This document shows positions 46,304-54,776 of a DNA stretch of 64,000 nt, piece by piece (the first letter of the stretch is position 1; every line of letters begins with the position of its first letter). The stretch lies in contig NZ_SRKY01000003.1 in NCBI RefSeq assembly GCF_004803475.1, forward strand, positions 124,001-188,000, read 5' to 3'. Origin of the DNA: Aliishimia ponticola (GTDB lineage Bacteria > Pseudomonadota > Alphaproteobacteria > Rhodobacterales > Rhodobacteraceae). The translations under genes were made by a program, and so were the position numbers. A model generated the notes under the pieces. That model made no database searches and was not told the DNA's origin. It was given only the letters and a program-made list of their open reading frames with translations.

Positions 46304-48430
46304 TCAGGCGCGGGCCTCGCGGATCAGGCGCAGGATATCCTGCGCGGCTTCGGGAATATTGGTACCCGGACCAAAGATCGCCTTAACACCGTTTTCATAC
46401 AGGAATTCATAGTCTTGTTGCGGGATGACCCCGCCACAGATCACGATGATATCCTCGGCATTCTGCGCCTTGAGCGCGGCCACCAGCTGCGGCGCGAGTG
46501 TCTTATGCCCGGCCGCCTGACTGGAAATCCCGATCACATGAACGTCGTTGTCGACTGCGTCCTGCGCGGCCTCTTCCGGGGTCTGGAACAGCGGGCCGAC
46601 ATCCACGTCAAAGCCGATATCGGCAAAGGCGGTCGCGATCACTTTCGCGCCGCGGTCATGGCCATCTTGGCCCATCTTGACGACAAGCATACGCGGACGG
46701 CGGCCTTCGTCTTCGGCGAATTCGTCCACCGATTTCTGGATGGCCGCGAAGCCCTCGTCGCCCTCATAGGCCGCGCCATAGACACCGGCGAGCGTCTTGA
46801 CCTCGGCCCGGTGACGCCCAAAGATTTTCTCCATCGCCATGCTGATTTCTCCCACTGTCGCGCGCGCCCGGGCGGCTTCGACCGCCCCTTCAAGCAAGTT
46901 GCCGCCCTCTTCGGCGCGGCGGGTCAGTTCGGCCAAGGCCGCATCGCAAGCCGCCTGATCGCGGGTGCTGCGGATGGTCTTAAGCCGCGCGATCTGGCTT
47001 TCGCGCACCGCCATGTTGTCCACGTCGAGGATGTCAATCGGGTCTTCCTTATCCTTGCGGTACTTGTTGACGCCGACGATCACCTCTTCGCCACGGTCGA
47101 TCATGGCCTGACGGCGCGCCGCGGTTTCCTCGATACGCAGTTTGGGCATGCCAGAGGCGACCGCCTTCGTCATGCCGCCCATTTCCTCGACCTCTTCCAT
47201 CAAGGCCCAGGCTTTCTCGATCAGATCGTTGGTCAGGCTTTCGATATAGTAAGAGCCGGCGAGCGGATCGACGACCTTGGTGACGCCGGTTTCTTCTTGC
47301 AGCACCAACTGCGTGTTGCGCGCGATCCGGGCGGAGAAATCGGTGGGCAGCGCGATGGCTTCGTCCAGCGCGTTGGTGTGCAGCGACTGGGTGCCGCCCA
47401 GAACCGCGCTCATCGCCTCATAGGCGGTGCGGATCACGTTGTTATAGGGGTCTTGCTCTTGCAGCGACACACCCGAGGTCTGGCAATGCGTGCGGAGCAT
47501 CTTGGAGCGTTCTGACTTGGCACCGAATTCTGTCATCACGCGGTGCCACAGCGTCCGCGCGGCGCGAAGCTTGGCGATTTCCATGAAGAAGTTCATTCCG
47601 ATGGCAAAGAAGAAGGACAGCCGCCCGGCGAATTTGTCCACATCCATGCCCGCTTCAAGCGCGGCGCGCACGTATTCACGCCCATCGGCGATGGTATAGG
47701 CCAGCTCTTGTACGAGGTTCGCGCCCGCTTCCTGCATATGATAGCCGGAGATCGAGATGGAGTTGAATTTCGGCATCTCGTTCGACGTGTATTCGATGAT
47801 ATCCGAGATGATCCGCATCGACGGTTCGGGCGGGTAAATGTAGGTGTTCCGAACCATGAATTCCTTCAGAATGTCGTTCTGAATGGTCCCGGCCAACAGG
47901 CTTTTATCATGGCCTTGCTCCTCTCCCGCAACAATGAAGCTGGCGAGGATCGGGATCACCGCGCCGTTCATCGTCATGGAGACAGAGACCTTGTCGAGGG
48001 GGATGCCGTCAAAGAGGATTTTCATGTCCTCGACGCTGTCGATGGCCACGCCCGCCTTGCCGACATCGCCAACCACACGTTCGTGGTCGCTGTCATAGCC
48101 GCGGTGGGTGGCCAGATCGAAGGCAACCGAAACGCCCTGCTGACCGGCCGCGAGGTTGCGGCGGTAGAAGGCGTTGGATTCTTCGGCTGTCGAGAAGCCC
48201 GCATATTGGCGGATTGTCCAAGGACGCCCCGCATACATCGTCGCCTTCACGCCACGGGTGAAGGGGGCCTCCCCCGGGATGGTGCCAAGATGCGGCAGCC
48301 CTTCGATGTCTTCTTCGGTATAAAGCGGCTGAACGGGGATGCCTTCCAGCGTGTTCCACGTCAGATCATCGACCGCGCGCCCGCGCAGTTCCGCCTCAGC
48401 CAGTTTCGTCCAGGCGTCCTTCTTCGTCAT
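46304..48430 (-). CDS. mcmA: Methylmalonyl-CoA mutase, single-chain
   Basis: A 708-residue adenosylcobalamin enzyme converting methylmalonyl-CoA to succinyl-CoA, the final step of the propionyl-CoA pathway. The N-terminal catalytic barrel has TMNGAVIP and [20 protein letters not shown]; the C-terminal B12-binding domain has the [19 protein letters not shown] motif with the lower-ligand His. Length fits the catalytic-competent large subunit or homodimer. It overlaps the sulfotransferase-like gene by 35 bases. Propionyl-CoA carboxylase genes lie 2-8 kb away on the same strand. Confidence 0.97.
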   Translation of the reverse strand: MTKKDAWTKLAEAELRGRAVDDLTWNTLEGIPVQPLYTEEDIEGLPHLGTIPGEAPFTRGVKATMYAGRPWTIRQYAGFSTAEESNAFYRRNLAAGQQGVSVAFDLATHRGYDSDHERVVGDVGKAGVAIDSVEDMKILFDGIPLDKVSVSMTMNGAVIPILASFIVAGEEQGHDKSLLAGTIQNDILKEFMVRNTYIYPPEPSMRIISDIIEYTSNEMPKFNSISISGYHMQEAGANLVQELAYTIADGREYVRAALEAGMDVDKFAGRLSFFFAIGMNFFMEIAKLRAARTLWHRVMTEFGAKSERSKMLRTHCQTSGVSLQEQDPYNNVIRTAYEAMSAVLGGTQSLHTNALDEAIALPTDFSARIARNTQLVLQEETGVTKVVDPLAGSYYIESLTNDLIEKAWALMEEVEEMGGMTKAVASGMPKLRIEETAARRQAMIDRGEEVIVGVNKYRKDKEDPIDILDVDNMAVRESQIARLKTIRSTRDQAACDAALAELTRRAEEGGNLLEGAVEAARARATVGEISMAMEKIFGRHRAEVKTLAGVYGAAYEGDEGFAAIQKSVDEFAEDEGRRPRMLVVKMGQDGHDRGAKVIATAFADIGFDVDVGPLFQTPEEAAQDAVDNDVHVIGISSQAAGHKTLAPQLVAALKAQNAEDIIVICGGVIPQQDYEFLYENGVKAIFGPGTNIPEAAQDILRLIREARA

Positions 48431-49334
48431 CCAAGTGTCCTCTCACTTCGGCCGCGTGTCGGGCTAAGCCTCTATCGCGCGGCATGGCTTCTTCTGTCAG
48501 TGTTGCGTGACCGTCTGCGCCTTGAAGGAGCCAGAACAGGTCATCGTTATATTTTTCGCGCATCGACGCGCGTTGTTCGTCGGAGAACATTTCCCACATG
48601 CCCTCCCCGTCCGGCAGCTTCGTGACGGACTGGCCCCGGTCTTTCAAAGTCTGGCGCAGCGTCGGCAGGTCCGGCGCGCGGTTCAGCCATTCGTAATCGC
48701 CCTTGAGCGGCACATCGAGCTTGCCCGCCTGCGACAGCAGCGCGCGCGGGTTGGCGTAGAAACTCTCATACGGCATGACGTTGATTTCCACGCCGGGCAG
48801 CGCCTCTGACAGGTCGGTAATCACATCGCGCCAGCTACGCTGCGAAGACGCGATGCTGCGCAGCTTGTCGCGGCCGGGAATTGGGTGGCCGCGCATCACG
48901 CCATAGGCGATGGCCGAGGACCAGTACCGGTCCTGCGCGCGGATCGACATCGCAATGCGGGTGATCTTGCCATCGAAAGCCCGTGCAAAATGCGCCAAAC
49001 GCTCGGCCGTTTGCGGATAAAGCGCCATGTCACGGATATTGCCACGCACCGAACCGAGCATGTTTTCATCGCTCAGGATCAGTGCCGTCTTGCCCGATTG
49101 TTCCGCCTGCGCCAGCCGCAATTGAACGCGCCCTTCGGCCCGATCCTGCGCCTTTTTGGCAGGTTTCGCCTTGGCCTGTTCCGGGATCAAGCCGCTGAAC
49201 AGACCATTTCGGGTCCGCCGCGGCCCCCAAAAAGCGATTTCGGACTTCGCCAGCACATCGGTATTCTGACGCATGTAAGCCTGAAACGTAGTCGACCCGG
49301 TGCGATGGGCCCCGATATGCAAAATAACATCCAT
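48396..49334 (-). CDS. Sulfotransferase-like P-loop protein
   Basis: A 312-residue protein with a PAPS-type phosphate-binding start, [23 protein letters not shown], as in sulfotransferases, and [10 protein letters not shown]-like ([11 protein letters not shown]) and [23 protein letters not shown] segments equivalent to the 3'-phosphate-binding region. Acceptor is unknown. The longer frame to 49406 is not supported. It is transcribed with methylmalonyl-CoA mutase, overlapping its start by 35 bases, an arrangement of no obvious metabolic logic. Confidence 0.75.
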   Translation of the reverse strand: MDVILHIGAHRTGSTTFQAYMRQNTDVLAKSEIAFWGPRRTRNGLFSGLIPEQAKAKPAKKAQDRAEGRVQLRLAQAEQSGKTALILSDENMLGSVRGNIRDMALYPQTAERLAHFARAFDGKITRIAMSIRAQDRYWSSAIAYGVMRGHPIPGRDKLRSIASSQRSWRDVITDLSEALPGVEINVMPYESFYANPRALLSQAGKLDVPLKGDYEWLNRAPDLPTLRQTLKDRGQSVTKLPDGEGMWEMFSDEQRASMREKYNDDLFWLLQGADGHATLTEEAMPRDRGLARHAAEVRGHLDDEEGRLDETG

Positions 49335-49487
49335 AGTTCGACACTGCCTTCGTGATCGCGCCGTCCCAACCGACGCAACAAGGGGAATTTGCCGTATCAT
49401 TGGCACGCCCCCCTTTCGTTAACATTAACGCAGTGCATAGTGCTTTTCGTGGTCGCAATCGCGCGCACGCGGCTTATATTGAATTTT

Positions 49488-49952
49488 ATGAAGATGCTCC
49501 GCACATCCCTCTTAAGCCTTGTTTTCACGGCCCTTTTCGCGTCGGCATCCAGCGCCGCCGATGGGGAGAAAACCGATCCCGACGCCCTGTTCCAAACAGA
49601 ATATGCCGGGGATTTGAGCGAATTTGTCTGGAAGAAACGCCCGGTCATCGTCTTTGCCGATAGCGAATTCGATCCCGCCTTTTCCGAGCAGATGGAGATG
49701 CTGCGCACCCGGCCCGAGGCATTGATGTCGCGCGATGTCGTGGTGCTGACCGATACCGATCCGTCGAACCTGTCGGCGATGCGCAAAAAGCTGCGCCCCA
49801 ATGGGTTTGCCCTTGTGATCATGAGCAAGGAGGGCCGTGTGCAATTGCGCAAGCCCGCCCCATGGGACGTCCGGGAAATCACACGATCCATCGACAAGAT
49901 GCCGATCCGGCAGTTGGAAATCCGGGAAGAGAAAGAACGCGCGCGCCAGTAG
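49488..49952 (+). CDS. Secreted DUF4174 protein
   Basis: A 154-residue DUF4174-type protein. A signal peptide (KMLRTSLLSLVFTALFASASSA) leads to a thioredoxin-like fold: WKKRPVIVFADSEFDPAFSEQMEML, then VVVLTDTDPSNLSAMRKKLRPNGFALVIMSKEG and APWDVREITRSIDKMPIRQ. There is no CxxC, so it is not a redox thioredoxin. ATG at 49488 is chosen because it gives a signal peptide; the longer frame to 49389 would place it internally. It sits between two minus-strand genes and faces pccA end to end. Function unknown. Confidence 0.78.
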   Translation: MKMLRTSLLSLVFTALFASASSAADGEKTDPDALFQTEYAGDLSEFVWKKRPVIVFADSEFDPAFSEQMEMLRTRPEALMSRDVVVLTDTDPSNLSAMRKKLRPNGFALVIMSKEGRVQLRKPAPWDVREITRSIDKMPIRQLEIREEKERARQ

Positions 49953-50057
49953 CCAGCCCCGGCAGCGGCAAGGCTTTGACCGCCCCGCCGAAGCTGCGCA
50001 TGGCCCGCTGGACCACACGCTGCCGCTTCATATGGCGCGCACGCCCCGTGCATGGTG

Positions 50058-52103
50058 TTATTCGAACTCCATGATGACATCATCCACGGCAAAGCTGTCG
50101 CCTGCCGATGCGTTGATCTTGGACACGACGCCCTTGCGTTCGGCCCGCAGGATGTTTTCCATCTTCATCGCTTCGACGGTGCACAGCGCCTGGCCTTCCT
50201 GCACCTCTTGTCCGACTTCCACATCGACCTTCACGATCAGACCGGGCATCGGGCAAAGCAGCATCTTTGACGTATCGGGCGGCAGTTTTTCCGGCATCAG
50301 TTTCGCCAGTTCCGCCTGGCGCGGAGAGCGCACATGCACTTTCAACTCCGCCCCGCGGGTCCGAATGTTGAACCCCCCGGAAATCTTGCCAACCTTCAGA
50401 ACCAGCGGCGCGCCATCGACCAGCATATCGGCCAGCGGATTGCCCGGCGTCCAGTCGCCTTCGACCCGGTGCTCTGTCCCGTCGGGGAACCGCACGGTGG
50501 AGCCATCCGCATCCGCCGCGATCACCACGTCATAGCTTTGGCCCTGCAAGGCGACATTCCAGTCCGCGCCAACCTTGCGTTCATGATTGTCCATGCGGCC
50601 AGAAACGCGGGTCCGGCGGATTTCGCCAACCCGGTGCATCGCCGCGCAGGCCGCCGCCACGCGCTTGAGTTCGCCCTCGTCCAGCGTCACGCCATCGAAT
50701 CCGTCGGGATATTCCTCGGCGATGAAGGCGGTGGTCATGTCACCGCTGACAAATTTGGGATGATCCATGACCGCGGCCACGAATGGCAGGTTGTGGCCGA
50801 TGCCCTCGACCTCAAACCGGTCCAGGGCGACGCGCATCGCCTCAATCGCTGCGGCACGATCCGCGCCCCAAGTGCATAGCTTGGCGATCATCGGGTCATA
50901 GTACATGGAGATTTCGCCGCCTTCGAAGACGCCGGTATCGTTCCGCACGCCTGTCTCCCCGGACGGGGCATCATCATGCCATGTGCCCGCATCCAGCATC
51001 GGACCTGCGGCAACTTCCATCGGGGGACGATAACGGGTCAGACGCCCGATCGACGGCAGGAAGTTGCGATAGGGGTCTTCGGCGTAAAGCCGGTTCTCGA
51101 TCGCCCAGCCGTTGATCGTCAGGTCTTCCTGCTTCATCGGCAGCTTTTCACCTGCCGCGACGCGGATCATCTGCTCCACCAGATCGACGCCGGTGATCAG
51201 CTCCGTCACCGGGTGTTCCACCTGCAAACGTGTATTCATTTCAAGGAAGTAGAAGTTCTTGTCGCCATCGACGATGAATTCCACGGTCCCGGCGCTGGCA
51301 TAGCCAACCGCATGGGCCAGAGCGAGAGATTGCTCTCCCATCGCCTTGCGTGTCGCTTCATCCAGGAACGGGCTGGGCGCTTCTTCGACGACCTTCTGGT
51401 TGCGGCGCTGGATCGAACATTCACGTTCGTGCAGGTAAACGCCGTTGCCATGGGTATCGCACAGAACCTGAATTTCGATGTGACGCGGCTGCGTGACGAA
51501 CTTTTCGATAAAGATACGGTCGTCGCCGAAAGAGTTTGCCGCCTCGTTCTTGGAGGATTGGAAACCTTCGCGGGCCTCGTCATCATTCCAGGCGATCCGC
51601 ATCCCCTTGCCGCCGCCCCCGGCGGAGGCCTTGATCATCACCGGATAACCGATGTCGTTGGAGATCTTGACCGCTTCTTCCGCGTCTTCGATCAGGCCCA
51701 TATAGCCCGGAACGGTCGACACCCCGGCGTCCTGTGCGATCTTCTTGGAGGTGATCTTGTCGCCCATGCTTTCGATCGCGCCCTGCGGCGGGCCAATAAA
51801 GGCGACACCGGCGGCGGCCAGCGCCTCGGCGAATTTCGCGTTCTCGGACAGGAAGCCATAGCCGGGGTGAACTGCTTCGGCGCCGCTTTCCTTGATCGCC
51901 GCCATCACCTTGTCGATGACGATATAGGACTGGTTCGCGGGCGGTGGGCCGATATGGATCGCCTCATCCGCCATTTTCACATGCAGCGCGTGCTTATCCG
52001 CATCCGAATAGATCGCGACGGTCTTGATGCCCATCTTGCGCGCCGTCTTGATGACCCGGCAGGCAATCTCTCCTCGGTTGGCGATCAGGATTTTATTGAA
52101 CAT
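50058..52103 (-). CDS. pccA: Propionyl-CoA carboxylase alpha subunit (biotin carboxylase plus biotin carrier)
   Basis: A 681-residue biotin-dependent carboxylase subunit. The N-terminal biotin carboxylase (MFNKILIANRGEIACRVIKTARKMG) has the ATP-grasp GGGGKGMR loop and the catalytic EMNTRLQVEHPVTE; the BT region follows; the C-terminal biotin carrier has EAMKMEN with the biotinylated Lys647. With PccB it converts propionyl-CoA to methylmalonyl-CoA. ATG at 52103 follows GGGAAGTCGCAA. It is separated from pccB by six small genes but on the same strand. Confidence 0.97.
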   Translation of the reverse strand: MFNKILIANRGEIACRVIKTARKMGIKTVAIYSDADKHALHVKMADEAIHIGPPPANQSYIVIDKVMAAIKESGAEAVHPGYGFLSENAKFAEALAAAGVAFIGPPQGAIESMGDKITSKKIAQDAGVSTVPGYMGLIEDAEEAVKISNDIGYPVMIKASAGGGGKGMRIAWNDDEAREGFQSSKNEAANSFGDDRIFIEKFVTQPRHIEIQVLCDTHGNGVYLHERECSIQRRNQKVVEEAPSPFLDEATRKAMGEQSLALAHAVGYASAGTVEFIVDGDKNFYFLEMNTRLQVEHPVTELITGVDLVEQMIRVAAGEKLPMKQEDLTINGWAIENRLYAEDPYRNFLPSIGRLTRYRPPMEVAAGPMLDAGTWHDDAPSGETGVRNDTGVFEGGEISMYYDPMIAKLCTWGADRAAAIEAMRVALDRFEVEGIGHNLPFVAAVMDHPKFVSGDMTTAFIAEEYPDGFDGVTLDEGELKRVAAACAAMHRVGEIRRTRVSGRMDNHERKVGADWNVALQGQSYDVVIAADADGSTVRFPDGTEHRVEGDWTPGNPLADMLVDGAPLVLKVGKISGGFNIRTRGAELKVHVRSPRQAELAKLMPEKLPPDTSKMLLCPMPGLIVKVDVEVGQEVQEGQALCTVEAMKMENILRAERKGVVSKINASAGDSFAVDDVIMEFE

Positions 52104-52152
52104 TTGCGACTTCCCATTGTTGTTCGGAGGGCCCGCGCAGGTGCGCTTGGGC

Positions 52153-52188
52153 AAAGAAAAACCCGCGTCCCGGCAAGGGACGCAGGTT
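52153..52188 (-). terminator. Rho-independent terminator after the small lipoprotein genes
   Basis: On the minus strand AACCTGCGTCCC-TTGCC-GGGACGCGGGTT forms a 12-bp stem with one mismatch, followed by TTTCTTTG, about 35 bases after the stop of the lipoprotein gene at 52223. It lies 50 bases before the pccA start, so pccA needs its own promoter or read-through. Confidence 0.8.
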
Positions 52189-52222
52189 GAAAACAGGTCG
52201 TGAAGCCGCGTCGCGTGCGCGA

Positions 52223-52426
52223 TCAGCAGCGTTCAGGATAGGTTTGGCAATATGCGAGGTTTGCCGCAGCACCGACGGCCGCACCCGTGACCGGGTTGGC
52301 GTTGACGACCGCAGCCGCGCCTGCACCGGCACCAGCGCCGAAAATTGCGCGTTCGCCCGTCGTGTCGCCACATGCGGCGAGGGACAGAAGGGCTGCACTA
52401 AGAATGGCCGGGATCTTGATGGACAT
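52223..52426 (-). CDS. Small glycine-rich lipoprotein, paralogue A
   Basis: A 67-residue lipoprotein: signal MSIKIPAILSAALLSLAAC with lipobox LAAC (Cys19), then GDTTGERAIFGAGAGAGAAAVVNANPVTGAAVGAAANLAYCQTYPERC. The alternating Gly/Ala stretch resembles glycine-zipper segments of YMGG-like proteins, and two later cysteines could form a disulfide. ATG at 52426 has AAGGAG nine bases upstream; longer frames are not credible. A paralogue lies 112 bases upstream on the same strand. Function unknown. Confidence 0.8.
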   Translation of the reverse strand: MSIKIPAILSAALLSLAACGDTTGERAIFGAGAGAGAAAVVNANPVTGAAVGAAANLAYCQTYPERC

Positions 52427-52537
52427 GGCGGGAACTCCTTTGCGTTGATCTTCAACGAGACAACGCGGAGCCCCGCGAAAGGTTCCCAAACCCGATCTGC
52501 GCATGCCCCTCGAGCCGGCAGACTGGTGCTTAGTGGC

Positions 52538-52744
52538 TTATTGGCATTTGCCGGGGTTGGTCTGGCAATACAGCATGTTCCCAGCGGCGCCGACGACCGC
52601 GCCAGTGAACAGCTTGCCATCCAGAACAACCGCTGTTGCTGCGCCGGCACCTGCACCGACAAGCGCTTGATCTGTAATGGTATCTCCACATGCCGCCAGC
52701 CCTGCCAGACCGGCTGCGGCAATGATCCATGCCTTGAACTGCAT
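52538..52744 (-). CDS. Small glycine-rich lipoprotein, paralogue B
   Basis: A 68-residue lipoprotein: signal MQFKAWIIAAAGLAGLAAC with lipobox LAAC (Cys19), then GDTITDQALVGAGAGAATAVVLDGKLFTGAVVGAAGNMLYCQTNPGKC. It aligns well with its neighbour at 52223 (GDTxxxxAxxGAGAGAxxAVV, TGAxVGAAxNxxYCQTxPxxC), so the pair arose by duplication. AGAAGGG lies nine bases before the ATG, and a sigma-70-type promoter is visible just upstream (52790-52818). Probably anchored in the inner leaflet of the outer membrane; function unknown. Confidence 0.82.
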   Translation of the reverse strand: MQFKAWIIAAAGLAGLAACGDTITDQALVGAGAGAATAVVLDGKLFTGAVVGAAGNMLYCQTNPGKCQ

Positions 52745-52789
52745 CTTGTTAGCCCTTCTTGAGCGATTATGTTGTTTGCCTCTGCCGCG

Positions 52790-52818
52790 ACTATACGCGC
52801 CGCGTCGACCAATAACAA
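52790..52818 (-). promoter_or_regulatory. Sigma-70-type promoter of the small lipoprotein pair
   Basis: On the minus strand TTGTTA (52818-52813) and TATAGT (52795-52790) are separated by exactly 17 bases, about 45 bases before the lipoprotein ATG at 52744. It is the best promoter-like match I saw in this part of the window. Confidence 0.6.
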
Positions 52819-53087
52819 TTCACTACCTGTGGAGAAACCGGCGAAAGCCCGCCAAGTCAACGGCTTACCCTCTAGAACGAATGTGGGCAGCTTATGTCTG
52901 GGGGACATAAGCTGCCCATGAGGGGAAGGGGTACGTAAAAATAGCGCGAACCTCGGTCGTGGTAGCAATCCTTGATCCGCACAACTCAAAGTTAACCTTT
53001 TCAAACCTTTTTCCAAGCCGCGCGACAAGGATTGGCGAAAATCAGCCGAGAATTGCCTATTCAACCTGTAGTTAGGCGACTTCATGC
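52819..53087. other. Non-coding gap with one strong hairpin
   Basis: Between paralogue B and the hypothetical gene at 53088 there are 343 bases without a gene. They hold the promoter at 52790-52818 and the 15-bp palindrome at 52884-52918. The remainder (52919-53087) is AT-richer than the average of the window and shows no reading frame, tRNA or further repeat. Confidence 0.6.
52884..52918. repeat. Perfect 15-bp palindrome, possible structured RNA or operator
   Basis: TGGGCAGCTTATGTC and GACATAAGCTGCCCA are exact reverse complements around the loop TGGGG. It is the longest perfect stem I found in the window. Neither strand has a T-run behind it, so it is not a plain terminator. It lies about 140 bases upstream of the lipoprotein B start. 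Confidence 0.75.
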
Positions 53088-53438
53088 TTACTCATCCTCG
53101 AAAATATCGGGGAAAGCTGCACGGGCGACCGCAACATCTATGCGCAACAGGGCATCGTAACTCTCTGGATCGAAAGGGTCTTCTGCTGGCACGACCTCGC
53201 GGCCAAAGAGCCAGCTGATCCGCCCGGCATCAAGATTACCGCGCTCAAACGGGGCGTCGCCGAAATGCTCCCACAGGGCGGCAAGAAAGGCGGTATCGGC
53301 ACGCCGATCGGCGGCCTTTCTGTCACGAAACCGCTCTCGCCGGGTCAGTGGGGTCACGCCGCGCGGATTCGGGCGACGGATGGTGAACTGGAAATCGGTG
53401 CCGGAAAGGCGGCCCGGAAAACCGCGATGCTTCAGCAT
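53088..53438 (-). CDS. Hypothetical protein, 116 aa
   Basis: I do not recognise a named family. The protein is 116 residues, begins MLKHRGFPGRLSGTDFQFTIRRPNPRGVTPLTRRERF (basic, probably disordered), and continues as helices: AADRRADTAFLAALWEHFGDAPFERGNLDAGRISWLFGREVV, ending PESYDALLRIDVAVARAAFPDIFEDE. No signal peptide. ATG at 53438 has GGAGGG about eight bases upstream. It belongs to the string of small minus-strand genes between pccB and pccA. Confidence 0.65.
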   Translation of the reverse strand: MLKHRGFPGRLSGTDFQFTIRRPNPRGVTPLTRRERFRDRKAADRRADTAFLAALWEHFGDAPFERGNLDAGRISWLFGREVVPAEDPFDPESYDALLRIDVAVARAAFPDIFEDE

Positions 53439-53501
53439 TTTGCGCCCTCCATTGCGGAGAGGCGGAGTGGACCGGCCCCGAAGGCCCGGCCCGAAAGGGT
53501 C

Positions 53502-53645
53502 TTACTTGTATTTACCTGTGTAGACAGGTTCGGACGAGATCGGCTCAGGCTCGACCACGACGAACTCTTCCGTCTCTTCTTGGGCGCATGCGGCCAGCCC
53601 GGCAACGAGGCCGAATACCGCGAGAAGTTTAATGCTCTTGGACAT
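53502..53645 (-). CDS. Very small lipoprotein, 47 aa
   Basis: A 47-codon gene, below common ORF length limits. It reads MSKSIKLLAVFGLVAGLAAC, an ideal lipoprotein signal with lipobox LAAC (Cys20), then AQEETEEFVVVEPEPISSEP and a short VYTGKYK end. Ribosome site CAGGAG lies five bases before the ATG at 53645. The mature part is acidic and proline-containing, likely disordered. I have seen similar tiny lipoproteins in Rhodobacteraceae genomes; function unknown. It lies 63 bases before the gene at 53088-53438. Confidence 0.78.
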   Translation of the reverse strand: MSKSIKLLAVFGLVAGLAACAQEETEEFVVVEPEPISSEPVYTGKYK

Positions 53646-53859
53646 CTGTTTCTCCTGTCATTGTTCCAAAGCGCAAACGGGCACGTAGGCCCTGCCTGCC
53701 TCAACTCTGAGGGTGTGACTCCAACCGGATTCACAACGCCCAAGATACGCGAAACGCGCTTTGAATGATATGCAGGACAGGTGGCAGCCCCAGTCTGTGG
53801 CGGAAAATCACCACAAACTTGTCCACAAGAGATTAACGCCGCAACATGTTGTGGAAGCA

Positions 53860-54429
53860 TCAGAACCCCTCCCATATGCAGTCGCCCTTTTCGACGCGAA
53901 ACTGCTCGAAATACTGGGTGGCGTCCGGGTCAGACAGCCCGAATTTCACCGCGCGATCAGACATGGAAATCACAACCTTGTCCGGCTCCAGCTCGTAGTT
54001 CTGCAGGTATGGCACAGCCAGATTCACGCACAGATGCGAGAAATCCGGTTCCAGCATGGCGAAATCCGGGGCCGAGTCGCTGTCGCGGGCGATTTTCGGC
54101 GCGATAAAGCGGAAGCGGATCCAAGTTTCGCTGCCAACCGTGTCGATCAGCACCTCCTGCAAGTCCGCGGACACGCCAGACGGCAGGTCCATTGCAGCGG
54201 CCCCTTGCGACAGGGCCAGGAATAAGGCGCAGCCTTGGACCGCTTTCGCGGTTCCTCCACCAAGGGCTGCGGCGCAGCTGTGGATAACTCCACGCGCGCG
54301 GTGTAAGTTGCTTTTTGTAAACTCAGTGCCGGAGCGTCGCGCCAAGCCTCCGGAAAGAATCGCATTTATGCAATCGCGTGATGCGCCGACATATGCGCGG
54401 CGGGCTGCTGTCTGTCCGAATGTCATCAT
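53860..54429 (-). CDS. DUF6497-like secreted/periplasmic protein, start uncertain
   Basis: The conserved part is the C-terminal 110 residues: LPSGVSADLQEVLIDTVGSETWIRFRFIAPKIARD, then HLCVNLAVPYLQNYE, VVISMSDRAVKFG and a closing ATQYFEQFRVEKGDCIWEGF, a set I associate with the DUF6497 family. Upstream, AVQGCALFLALSQGAAA resembles a signal peptide. No good ATG precedes it closely; the ATG pair at 54429/54426 overlaps the neighbouring stop (TGATGATG) and gives 189 residues with a long unconserved leader. A GTC-type or undetected start nearer residue 65 is possible, so treat the N-terminus as unknown. Confidence 0.7.
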   Translation of the reverse strand: MMTFGQTAARRAYVGASRDCINAILSGGLARRSGTEFTKSNLHRARGVIHSCAAALGGGTAKAVQGCALFLALSQGAAAMDLPSGVSADLQEVLIDTVGSETWIRFRFIAPKIARDSDSAPDFAMLEPDFSHLCVNLAVPYLQNYELEPDKVVISMSDRAVKFGLSDPDATQYFEQFRVEKGDCIWEGF

Positions 54430-54773
54430 CAAGCGCCCTCCCCTCTTTGCGCGAATTGCACCCAGCGCGTGCGGCGCTGCTTGTCGTCCAGCACAGCTTG
54501 AACCTGCGCCACCAAGTCTTCGTTTGCGGCCGGGACGCGCCCGCCTGCCTCCACCTGCCAGCCCGCCGAAATCGGGGTCAGCCGCACCACCGGGGAAAAC
54601 CCACGCACCCGCTGCAACGCGCGCCACATATCCTGCCGGATTTGATGGGCGAGCCGAACCGCTGATCCGCCGGGCAGCACTGTACGCGCCGTCATATCGA
54701 AACGTGGCGGCAGGTGGCGGCAAAGGATCACCGCCTCCCCATCCCGCAGAATATGCCAGCGCGGCTGCCCCAT
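54429..54773 (-). CDS. Hypothetical protein, 114 aa, downstream of pccB
   Basis: I do not recognise a named family. The protein is 114 residues and starts MGQPRWHILRDGEAVILCRHLPPRFDMTARTVLPGG, followed by SAVRLAHQIRQDMWRALQRVRGFSPVVRLT and a basic end DDKQRRTRWVQFAQRGEGA. It may be a small alpha/beta domain. It starts three bases after the pccB stop, so it is almost certainly co-transcribed with pccB, and its stop overlaps the next ATG. Its position suggests a link with propionyl-CoA carboxylase, but no motif confirms it. Confidence 0.68.
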   Translation of the reverse strand: MGQPRWHILRDGEAVILCRHLPPRFDMTARTVLPGGSAVRLAHQIRQDMWRALQRVRGFSPVVRLTPISAGWQVEAGGRVPAANEDLVAQVQAVLDDKQRRTRWVQFAQRGEGA

Positions 54774-54776
54774 GGC

